Shown here piece after piece: positions 54,201 to 60,653 of a DNA stretch of 64,000 nt. The notes under the pieces were generated by a model. That model saw only the letters and a list, made by a program, of their open reading frames with translations. It was not told where the DNA came from and ran no database searches. Positions within the stretch are counted from its first letter, which is position 1. Every line of letters starts with the position of its first letter. The DNA comes from Pseudomonas cedrina subsp. cedrina (GTDB lineage: Bacteria; Pseudomonadota; Gammaproteobacteria; Pseudomonadales; Pseudomonadaceae): NCBI RefSeq assembly GCF_001983175.1, contig NZ_MNPW01000019.1, forward strand, positions 1 to 64,000. Direction: 5' to 3'. A program made the position numbers and the translations under genes.

Positions 54201-56392
54201 TTCATATCGCCGACCACCACGGCTTTTTTAGCCAGGCTAAGCACCGGCACACCCAGCTCCGGCGCAGCTTGCCCCGCCTCATCAATAATCAGTAAATCCA
54301 GGAACGCGAACAGCGGCCTACGGCCCTCTCCCAGTAACCGTGGGGCGCTGTGCAAGGTGGCGACAATGCACGGAAACAGCATGGCTGCGTGCCTGAGTGC
54401 CTTCTTTCGGCTGCCAGGCTCGGGGGTTGCGATCACACTGGCCAGCCAACGCGTCTCCCAGTAACGCGCGGCCAACTGGAAAATAATCGGCCGCCACACC
54501 ACGTCCAGCAATTTCTGCTGCTGCGCCTGGCGCGCCTCGGGGGTTGCGGCCACACGCAAATCCGCGAGGATGTCGATGGCCCAGGAAGATGCCCATGCCT
54601 CACTGGGAAAGCGCGCAGCCAGTTCACCGGGCTCGATCAACGCGTCGATGTCAGCCTGGCGCTCGATTGCTGAGGCCAACCCACTGCGCAATACCTGGGT
54701 CAGCGTGTTCAAGTGCTCGCAGAGGGTCGACGCCGTAGGCGTTGTCGAAGCGCTCTTCTGCATGAGATAGATAAAACGCGTGGCATCACTGACCTGATGT
54801 TTCTGCTCAACGCTAAACAACGCATTGAACAACTCTGGCAGCTCGCGGAAGGCATTTTCAAAGTGCCGCGCCAAAGCAAGGGCTGCCGCAACACCGTCTT
54901 CGTACGATTGCTTGAGGCTGGAGGACCCGACGCCCAAGATGCGCAACTGCTTTTGCCGGATCTCAAGCGTGGTGAACTTGCTGCGATGGGTTTTCCCCTT
55001 GGCCTTGGACGGTGCGCTGGCGGTGAAACCCAATAGTGGCTTGCCCGTAGGGTCCAACCAACGACGTGCCAGGGCATGCTTCCTGCCTACGGCACCATTG
55101 AACGTGCCCATCACATTCTCGACACTCTGGTTGGTCGCCCCGCACACAAACGTGACGGGGCAATGTTCGCGGTTATCGTAAGCCGCCAACACCCATTGGT
55201 TGGCGATCATCGCACGCAGCAAGGCCGTCTTACCGGTGCCCGGCGGCCCACTGACCGCAACCACCCCGACCTGTTCACCCAACCGGCCGAGGGCGTGCAA
55301 TGCGCGGCGCTGCGATTCGTTCAAGGGGTCTGCGCCGCGATTGACGTCTGGCTTGTCGAGGTGTGTGGCCTTATCGACCATGGCCACGTGCCGGATCGTC
55401 ACCTGCGCCGCTGCCATGCCGCCTGCCTGGACAGCCAAACGGTTTCGTCCGGCGCCTATGAGCTGCTCCAGTGCGCCGATGGACGGCGCATTGGGGATCG
55501 CTTCATACACGTTGGCGAGCGCACGTGTTGCATAGCCAGGCTGTCGCGGCACCGCAACCCATTGCCCCGTGATCGGCGCCATTCCCGTCTCAACCCCATC
55601 CGCTTGAACGCGGGCGAACAAGGCAAAACAGGCGTCGACATAACCGCTCAAATTGGCGCTTTGGCTCAACGTCGCGAGAAATAGCTTGAGCTCGTCGCGA
55701 TAGCAATCGAAGTGGCCAATGGCCGGCGGCAGGTCGTTGGCCGCCATCAATGGCTGCGGTTCAAGCCATTGGCGGACCACACGCGGCCGGCAATCGTTGG
55801 GGTCGCGTGGTAGGCATATTTGGTTTTTGTCGTTCAGGTCGAAAGGAAACCAGAACGCGATATTCAGCCGGTCGGGCTTGAGGCGGTTTTTTTTCGCGCC
55901 CGGCGCAGGCTTTTTATCCGGGTCGGGCCACGTGACCTGGACCTCATCGCTTGATGAGGTGGTTTGATGGAACACCAGCGCCATGGGAATACGCGGATCG
56001 TCATCCAGCTCGTCCGCCTCCTGCGCACCCTCTCCGTCGTCCTCTGAGGCCTCAAGCGCCTGCGCTTGCTGTTTTCGCCGGGCCTCTGCGGCACGCTCAG
56101 TGAGAATGCCCAGTGCCAGCGCCCGACGCTTGCCGAAACCGAGATTGAAGTTGGGCCAGGCCAGCCCCGCGAAATTCGTCACCGGGATGCGGACATCGGT
56201 GGCTTGCAGGCCACCCAAATCATCGGCAATCAGCGCTCTGTGCCAGTAGTCCAGCACATTCGCGGGCAAACACCCGACGGGTCCTGCCTGAGGGTCCACC
56301 TCCATCGAGTGCAGGACCTGCTCCTTGGAAACCGCTACAGCAGCAAAATCCTTGCGCAACCGCTTGCTCAAGTCCATGAGACGCCTAAACAT
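51236..56392 (-). CDS. giant SF1 helicase fused to topoisomerase IA-like domains
   Basis: This 1718-residue protein has an N-terminal region of about 350 residues without known motifs, then an SF1B (Upf1/Dna2-like) helicase: Walker A GPPGTGKT 382-389, DEAGQ 704-708, GDMKQ 728-732, TIGTVHTLQGAEK 966-978, NVAISRA 1015-1021. Next comes a topoisomerase IA Toprim: VVESLHKAK 1084-1092, GHIRDLP 1109-1115, acidic TDDDAQGEAIAW 1161-1172 (Asp1162, Asp1164, Glu1168). GGGRVKGPLLR, TLQKLYE (1378-1384), RQLYDLMSKLMLASS (about 1570-1584) and a final RGHGRPSTFG (about 1687-1696) match other topoisomerase IA landmarks. The catalytic YxRTDS motif expected after LYE is missing. It is first in the operon. Confidence 0.92.
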   Translation of the reverse strand: MFRRLMDLSKRLRKDFAAVAVSKEQVLHSMEVDPQAGPVGCLPANVLDYWHRALIADDLGGLQATDVRIPVTNFAGLAWPNFNLGFGKRRALALGILTERAAEARRKQQAQALEASEDDGEGAQEADELDDDPRIPMALVFHQTTSSSDEVQVTWPDPDKKPAPGAKKNRLKPDRLNIAFWFPFDLNDKNQICLPRDPNDCRPRVVRQWLEPQPLMAANDLPPAIGHFDCYRDELKLFLATLSQSANLSGYVDACFALFARVQADGVETGMAPITGQWVAVPRQPGYATRALANVYEAIPNAPSIGALEQLIGAGRNRLAVQAGGMAAAQVTIRHVAMVDKATHLDKPDVNRGADPLNESQRRALHALGRLGEQVGVVAVSGPPGTGKTALLRAMIANQWVLAAYDNREHCPVTFVCGATNQSVENVMGTFNGAVGRKHALARRWLDPTGKPLLGFTASAPSKAKGKTHRSKFTTLEIRQKQLRILGVGSSSLKQSYEDGVAAALALARHFENAFRELPELFNALFSVEQKHQVSDATRFIYLMQKSASTTPTASTLCEHLNTLTQVLRSGLASAIERQADIDALIEPGELAARFPSEAWASSWAIDILADLRVAATPEARQAQQQKLLDVVWRPIIFQLAARYWETRWLASVIATPEPGSRKKALRHAAMLFPCIVATLHSAPRLLGEGRRPLFAFLDLLIIDEAGQAAPELGVPVLSLAKKAVVVGDMKQLSPVSSVTPEVDARQVQDRWADPSSLGALLVRGADSATGSIMKLAATGASFAEAMPDGRLRDGLLLREHYRCAESIINVCIDLLYHDHDRDAEGGLLSKELEPKVPNPLAGLFADAELPLLEGEAEMQLRKRMKATFPLPPLGFYQTGGPNDEPCKGDSWSNPGEAKAIVDWLKEHGPRLAKWVARVEGHPEQPIGLEKLVAVVTPFRGQVEAIKRRVREELDPDDADLSERLTIGTVHTLQGAEKPVVLFSAVNRESRASRRTDTNHRERVFIDRDDGRLLNVAISRAQKSFIMFGHSDLFFSQQAMDPNNDLPSAVVGRCLAGVREPEHERLTCAPRVPACKLGPATLMVVESLHKAKIIQELVPGGTQVFGCGGHIRDLPGPGAISWRDGLKPHWQLSEREGSDLAASLRNTGSRLLQCTELVLGTDDDAQGEAIAWHMIQVLKEAPWFMHIQRVRRVRFHALTTPEMARSFEEGRCIQVEGATADERAGSACRALNMGLAYGAIAQRVLDNLIGSVYMRHGIIGGGRVKGPLLRVLAGHGDSPGLPGKRLGVAINLKVNDTLVPARLMVRRGSEAWRSWGSDRTESVHTLIDQLSDAVVSPTPCLLEHEDLLLAPAQSLGTNLVLQEAFRRFGWMPSSTMSTLQKLYEMREGQDEPESTPNDNGWAALDAQGRLFLTESGRRQADKVLNNPWLNTISANALLMAFDDALTHLSQLPDAGEADYLAFVHTWAAQFDDQCGAQPVAGPHAPTVDAQGAEVALFSLQPAVELNTWGAPAGSPSPAEAEQHDDDPAPGAQTHPVSDGGRSGAHGALVPLDISLEADNPKMAALTPRQRQLYDLMSKLMLASSLRDGQFQTVRRIYTLTWPGKPAVRQVEIGVEVITGKPGSYPGWFTLDPDGLHQHTRNWASAEMEAVLDEQSPRLQVIVQDHGIRTRSLLEPTVDHLLAWMQARGHGRPSTFGKHIDDLVRGNTSNACAEGTADE

Positions 56393-56577
56393 TTCTTACA
56401 CCCTATAAATCCGAACGGCATACGAAGAATGGCTCGTAGCGGCCAACAATGAGGGCCTATTGCCTTGGTCGCTGCAATTCAAACCGGGCACGTATAGTTA
56501 ACGAGTGGCCTGTTCAATGCTATACAACTCGTGTTTAGGTCAAACGCACCGTCAACCACCCGAGACTTTCCCCGCCC

Positions 56578-56943
56578 ATGCACGGACGCCCCCTCCTCAT
56601 CGCCCTATTCCTCACCGGTACTGCCATGGCCGCAGAACCCTCCCGCTACACCTACGACGAAGCCCCCACCGATGGTTTCATGTACGCCGTGCGCTATCAA
56701 CAAGCCAAACTGGCCTGTGGTTCGCTGCCCGAAGATCTCGAGGCGGACTATGCTAAAGCGATGCGGCTGACTGGCGAGGCCAGCCCTGCGTTTAAAGCTA
56801 GCTATGCACAGCGCTTGGCAACCCAGCCAAAGTGGAGCAAACCGGCGTCGCCTGAAGAACAGGCGCTTGCGTGCGAACAAAGCCAGCACACCTTGCGCGT
56901 AACGGTGCAGCTCGCCCGGCAATGGTTTCCCGGTGGCTGGTAG
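56578..56943 (+). CDS. small exported protein of unknown function
   Basis: This 121-residue protein has a signal peptide ending in TAMA (MHGRPLLIALFLTGTAMA) and a mature part with two Cys (LACGSLPED and ALACEQSQ) that could pair in the periplasm. No domain is recognised. There is no clear ribosome site; the start is chosen because it gives an intact signal peptide. It is divergent from the giant helicase gene (185-bp gap, no other gene). Whether it belongs to the same system is unknown. Confidence 0.65.
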   Translation: MHGRPLLIALFLTGTAMAAEPSRYTYDEAPTDGFMYAVRYQQAKLACGSLPEDLEADYAKAMRLTGEASPAFKASYAQRLATQPKWSKPASPEEQALACEQSQHTLRVTVQLARQWFPGGW

Positions 56944-56996
56944 CCACGTGTTTTAACCCATTGATCGGCCCATTGATCGGCATAGGTATCTACACA

Positions 56997-57196
56997 ACGA
57001 TTGGACCTGACCAATCCAGCGGCGCAGAGCCGTAGGCCCAACGTCCATCGATGCACAGACGTCGGGAACTGAGCAGCTATCATCAAGAACCATGCTTGCA
57101 GCACGTTGCTTGAACTCGCGGGTGTAGGTCTATCGCTCTTGCATGGAACCTCCTGATTGGGCGAATCATATCGCCCTTAAGACGTGTCCGGGATCA
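56997..57196 (-). pseudogene. IS3-family orfA remnant
   Basis: On the minus strand a frame reading TYTREFKQRAASMVLDD, then VPDVCASMDVGPTALRRW matches the N-terminal helix-turn-helix of IS3-family OrfA. Its fifth codon after ATG (57144) is a TAG stop, and the rest of OrfA and all of OrfB are absent. The likely inverted-repeat end is tgatcccggacacgtc (57181-57196, minus strand). The similarity ends at the motif cataggtatctacaca (56981-56996), also present at 9418-9433 and 9597-9612. The whole is a dead fragment. Confidence 0.75.
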
Positions 57197-57260
57197 TTAG
57201 GCCAGTTCAAGCACAGAAGCGATACGAATTCCTGTAGTACTACGCGCTCAAGCCTCCGTG

Positions 57261-58244
57261 TTACACCATCTGCTGGACCTGATCTGCTTCAGGCTCTAGC
57301 GCAACCACTGTCGCGACATGGTTGGTGATGCCGAAAGGAATGTGCACGGATGGAGCAACTGCGCTAGTCGATTTAAGGTGCCCTGATTGGTCATCGAAGA
57401 AGATGTGCGGTTTCAATACACCTAAAATTTTGCCTTTCTCGATGCCACCCAGGAAGAATGCGTCATTGGTCATGACACCCCAACTCTTGAGTGTATTCAT
57501 CGCACGCTCATGAGACGGAGCATTGCGGGCTGTGACGATCGAGACGCGTATGCGGTTTTCGTATTCAGGATTGAGCTTTTTGTGCTTCTCCTCGACCGAC
57601 TGGATTTTGGATATCCGCACCATGAATTCCTTCAGCGGCCCAGGGTTATGGGGCTGCATGACGTTCTTCACTTCGTGCGCATGGAACTCAGACAATCCAG
57701 AGGCCTGCATGATTGTTTCGGACTCATCGCCGGCGAGCACGCCGTCAAAGTCGAATGCGATGCGTAGGGTTTTATCAGTTTCGTCGTCTTCGAATTTTGA
57801 ATCGAGCACCTGGCCAGCCGGGTACCCGGCCCTGATAGCCGCTTCCACGTCTTTTTTGTCACCCGACAAAAATAAAGCGATATTCAGTGCTGGTATGTAT
57901 TCATAAGGAGATTTTCCCTGCATGAAAATCGCCCTTGTCATCCCAAGCCCGTAGTGCTCGATAGTCTTCAGTACGCGCAGCCCAGTGTCGGGATCATTGC
58001 GCGAAAGAAGTATCACCTCGACGAGCGGATCCGTAGGATCGACGCTCAGGTCATTCACTGACAGTAAACGCTTGATGAAGGGGAACGCTATCCCCTTAGG
58101 AAGCGGGACGTGAAGATTTTTTTGCTGAAACTTGCGGTATTCCTCCTCCCCCTGACTCTGAAACACTGCGTCCGATGCCAACAAATCAAACACAGCGCTG
58201 GAAGCGACGCCGATCACCAGGCGATTTTCTAACTCGTAGGGCAT
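57261..58244 (-). CDS. cytosolic 5'-nucleotidase (cN-I-like HAD family)
   Basis: This 327-residue protein matches the 5_nucleotid family of cytosolic IMP/AMP nucleotidases. It has the HAD nucleophile motif AFDFDGVLAGDESE and the acidic FFDDQSGHLKS block, and NRLVIGVASSAVFDL at the N terminus. It would dephosphorylate nucleoside monophosphates. The start at 58244 follows agagagg; longer frames have no ribosome site. It is a single gene in the island, between the IS remnant and the ParDE module. Its place in the island is unexplained; nucleotide control in defence is possible. Confidence 0.9.
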   Translation of the reverse strand: MPYELENRLVIGVASSAVFDLLASDAVFQSQGEEEYRKFQQKNLHVPLPKGIAFPFIKRLLSVNDLSVDPTDPLVEVILLSRNDPDTGLRVLKTIEHYGLGMTRAIFMQGKSPYEYIPALNIALFLSGDKKDVEAAIRAGYPAGQVLDSKFEDDETDKTLRIAFDFDGVLAGDESETIMQASGLSEFHAHEVKNVMQPHNPGPLKEFMVRISKIQSVEEKHKKLNPEYENRIRVSIVTARNAPSHERAMNTLKSWGVMTNDAFFLGGIEKGKILGVLKPHIFFDDQSGHLKSTSAVAPSVHIPFGITNHVATVVALEPEADQVQQMV

Positions 58245-58490
58245 TGAAACCTCTCTTGATGCCTCTAAACGCAAATATTGATGGGCATCGAACATGCCGA
58301 TCGATTTCAGGGCGGATCGAGAAGCACACATCGCGCGCCTCCTCCCACGCACAGTCAGGCATATCAATCTTCAAATCAATCTGCAGGTTGCTTTATTATG
58401 GGCGGATGACTTTGAACCTTGCTGATTGGCGCCGAGTCAGCCGTCACCTGATCGCCGGATGTCGGCCCCAAGCTATTCTCCCGTGCGAAA

Positions 58491-58507
58491 TTGGCATAAT
58501 ATGCCAA
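58491..58507. promoter_or_regulatory. ParD operator and promoter
   Basis: The inverted repeat ttggcat-aat-atgccaa lies 40-56 bp upstream of the parD ATG and includes cataat, a near-consensus -10 box. ParD-type antitoxins repress their own promoter at such palindromes. The rest of the 302-bp gap between the 5'-nucleotidase and parD contains promoters only. Confidence 0.6.
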
Positions 58508-58546
58508 CAATCAAAAGTACCTGTTTGCATAGAACTGGAGCTAGTT

Positions 58547-58837
58547 ATGGCGACGCGAAACGTTGTGCTCACCCCTCACCAGGAACAGGTTATCCATGAC
58601 TTGGTGCAGTCCGGCCGTTATCAGAATGCCAGCGAAGTGATGCGAGAAGGTTTACGTTTATTGGAGCAGCGCGTCGCCGAAGACACCGCCAAAATTGAGG
58701 CACTGCGTCAGGCGACCTCGATCGGCATCATGGATCTTGAGCACGGGCGCTTTACTCAGGTGAACGAAGGGGATCTGGAGCACTACCTCGAGGGCTTGAG
58801 CCAGGAGGCAACCCTCCCCGCGAGAGAGAAACACTGA
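58547..58837 (+). CDS. parD: ParD-type antitoxin
   Basis: This 96-residue protein starts with a ribbon-helix-helix domain (ATRNVVLTPHQEQVIHDLV, then YQNASEVMREGLRLLEQRV) typical of ParD; the C-terminal part should wrap around ParE. The ATG at 58547 follows ctggag. A longer frame upstream includes non-coding promoter sequence. It ends 2 bp before parE. The pair probably keeps the island in the population. Confidence 0.92.
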   Translation: MATRNVVLTPHQEQVIHDLVQSGRYQNASEVMREGLRLLEQRVAEDTAKIEALRQATSIGIMDLEHGRFTQVNEGDLEHYLEGLSQEATLPAREKH

Positions 58838-58839
58838 GC

Positions 58840-59196
58840 ATGCCGCAGTATCGGATCTCCAACCCGGCGCGCGCCGACATTGTCGACATCCTTAGGCTCT
58901 CCCAGACGCAGTTCGGCGATCAAGCACGCCAGCGCTACCAGGCGCTGATCCTCGCGGCGTTGCAAGCGCTTGCCGACACGCCTTATCGCATTGGCAGCCA
59001 CGACCGCGATGAACTTGCACCGGGCCTTCGCAGCTATCACCTCATCTATTCACGCCAGCAGGCCAAACAAACCCATGGAACGGTCAAAAGCCCACGTCAT
59101 ATCGTGTTCTATCGTGTGACAAACGGCGACGTGATCGAGGTCGTCAGACTCCTTCATGACGCCATGGAAGTGCAGTTGCACTTGCCTAACGATTGA
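58840..59196 (+). CDS. parE: ParE-type toxin (RelE/ParE superfamily)
   Basis: This 118-residue protein starts MPQYRISNPARADIVDIL and has the ParE pattern (QFGDQARQRYQALILAALQ, PGLRSYHLIYSR, HIVFYRV, VIEVVRLLHDAMEV). ParE toxins act on DNA gyrase. It is coupled to parD, with a start two bases after the antitoxin stop. It is the last gene before the right attachment repeat, a typical place for an addiction module. Confidence 0.92.
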   Translation: MPQYRISNPARADIVDILRLSQTQFGDQARQRYQALILAALQALADTPYRIGSHDRDELAPGLRSYHLIYSRQQAKQTHGTVKSPRHIVFYRVTNGDVIEVVRLLHDAMEVQLHLPND

Positions 59197-59284
59197 TCAG
59201 CGACCTGGCCCAACGGCTTAACTGGCCAGGAATAGCGAAGTCCGTCGGAGATCGCCATTCGCGATCACTCGCACACTCGGTACG

Positions 59285-59384
59285 AATGGGGGCAAAAGTG
59301 GGGGCAAACAAAAGTGTTATCGACCTAAAAACATTGTCCCAGAGCCCTGTCAAAATGTTTTTTGGCGACCCTGAGAGTCTTTAA
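59285..59384. repeat. attR and right-end arm repeats
   Basis: Positions 59355-59384 repeat the last 30 bp of lysR with three silent differences. Upstream, 59287-59308 has two direct repeats of tgggggcaaa, the counterpart of the left-end gggggca repeats. Together they look like an attachment core with arm sites. The reading frame MFFGDPESL is kept in this copy. Confidence 0.8.
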
Positions 59385-59474
59385 ATCGCACACTGCGGCA
59401 AGAAGTGCTCTCCTTTCAAATCAGGCGCAGACCATCATATCGGCGGAGTCCGGTAACCCCGATAGCATGTAATG

Positions 59475-59585
59475 CGATCATTCCCACGCTCCGGCGTGTA
59501 AATGCAGCCCGTGACGCTCTGTGTCACAAAGAGCGGATGCAGAGCGGCCGGTGAAAAGCTACCACCGTGGGGCGTGGGAGCGATC
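59475..59585. repeat. REP-like palindrome outside attR
   Basis: The inverted arms gcgatcattcccacgctcc (59475 onward) and ggggcgtgggagcgatc (to 59585) enclose a second imperfect stem (gacgctctgtgtcac and its partner). This differs from the tgtagtgagcggg REPIN family. The 59385-59637 gap holds no gene. Confidence 0.75.
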
Positions 59586-59637
59586 AAACCGAAATTCCCA
59601 CCATAAAAAACTATAGATTAGAAGGCATCCATAAAAA

Positions 59638-60111
59638 CTACTCTCTGACCTGAGAAAAAGTAACCACTGGGCCATACTCCTGATCGGACACTATCGCTTG
59701 CACACAAAATTTCTTTTCTGGAAATTTACTCAGCAACACCATCCTCCATGACTGAGCAACAATCCTGCAGAGCTGTTCATAGACAGCCTCGTCCACCCTT
59801 TCCCTACAGCCTCCAAAAACATCATACAGATGCATATGATTCAAAACTTTTTCAACCGCCACTACATCGTAGTTACAAGTTTCCATCCAGTCCGAAAATG
59901 CTTCAACAGTAAATCTGCTTTCCAGAAACACTCCGGATTCGTGAAGAACAAAATCCGGGAATAAAACCTTGCAAAACAGCAAGGCATCTTCAGGATGTAA
60001 AATATCACTAATATAAGAAAACTCATCCAGCTCTGATTGATCCTCCCATTGGCCTTTCCAACGTTCGTATTTTGGAGAACTGACAGAATCTGTAGTTTTA
60101 ATTATCTTCAT
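59638..60111 (-). CDS. second immunity-like protein (uncharacterised)
   Basis: This 157-residue protein has no signal peptide and no recognised motif; it is acidic and mixed alpha/beta (ERWKGQWEDQSELDEFSYIS, SRFTVEAFSDWMETCNYDVV). Like the barstar gene it is AT-rich compared with the core genome. Its place downstream of a CdiA-type toxin and a barstar gene suggests an orphan immunity gene, perhaps left from an earlier toxin end. A decayed REP fragment lies in the 60112-60265 gap. The role is inferred from place only. Confidence 0.7.
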   Translation of the reverse strand: MKIIKTTDSVSSPKYERWKGQWEDQSELDEFSYISDILHPEDALLFCKVLFPDFVLHESGVFLESRFTVEAFSDWMETCNYDVVAVEKVLNHMHLYDVFGGCRERVDEAVYEQLCRIVAQSWRMVLLSKFPEKKFCVQAIVSDQEYGPVVTFSQVRE

Positions 60112-60265
60112 GAAATTTCTTCTGCATTGATGCCTCGTGGAGGTTTCTTGCTCGGCAGAGATTATACTCTGATCGAAGTAGACGCAGAGCGCCGGTGCAA
60201 CACGCCGACGCTGAGCGTGGGAGTGGCCATTTCCCCTTGAAAAATTAGGCTGCCTCAGTTCGCAT

Positions 60266-60640
60266 CTACCCCTTCAGGATATCCTCGATTTCCATTTTAT
60301 CAGAACAGAGAAAAACCACTTCAAGTTCATGTGTATCATTACTACGCCAATCAAGCACTGAATCACGCAGAACTTCCAAATATATTTTCAGTTCCTTTCT
60401 ATCTAACGGAGGTAAAGCCTCGTGAAAGACCACTATCTTATGGCAAGGAATCCACTCAAAATCCCTCAAACAATCATATAACGCGTCCCAATTAAAACCA
60501 AAATACCCCGGAAACCAAAGTAAATAATACAATGACTTAATAAGCTCATCCGACACACCTATACCAGGATCAACCCTGACATAAAACACCTTAGCCGAAT
60601 CGTAGGAAGGTGCCTGCTGTGTAAAGACGAAAGGTAGCAT
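60266..60640 (-). CDS. barstar-family immunity protein
   Basis: This 124-residue protein matches barstar: GYFGFNWDALYDCLRDFEWI, preceded by ELIKSLYYLLWFP. Barstar blocks barnase-type RNases by covering the active site. It starts at the ATG at 60640, with aggag at good spacing, 13 bp after the toxin gene stop. It protects the cell from the RNase end of the upstream CdiA-like protein. A TTG two codons earlier sits on the ribosome site itself and is unlikely. Confidence 0.93.
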   Translation of the reverse strand: MLPFVFTQQAPSYDSAKVFYVRVDPGIGVSDELIKSLYYLLWFPGYFGFNWDALYDCLRDFEWIPCHKIVVFHEALPPLDRKELKIYLEVLRDSVLDWRSNDTHELEVVFLCSDKMEIEDILKG

Positions 60641-60653
60641 TTTCAACTCCTAC

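Larger units (their letters stand above)
48943..59384. mobile_element. 10.4-kb integrative island at the 3' end of lysR
   Basis: The segment is bounded by the 30-bp direct repeats at 48913-48942 and 59355-59384. Just inside both ends are short tgggggca-type repeats (near 49028 and 59287-59308), which resemble arm sites near Pseudomonas tyrosine-integrase attachment sites. Cargo: a beta-propeller protein, a topoisomerase-tyrosine protein, a giant helicase-topoisomerase, a small exported protein, an IS3 remnant, a 5'-nucleotidase and ParDE. No integrase or transposase gene is intact, so the element is non-autonomous or has lost its integrase. Confidence 0.8.

Noticed and set aside
51236..56392. 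Reverse gyrase
   Set aside because: The helicase is of the SF1B Upf1/Dna2 type, not the SF2 type of reverse gyrase, and the catalytic tyrosine is not in the same protein.
59193..59384. 62-aa plus-strand frame ending at attR
   Set aside because: Only its last nine residues match anything (the lysR end); the rest is non-coding island edge.
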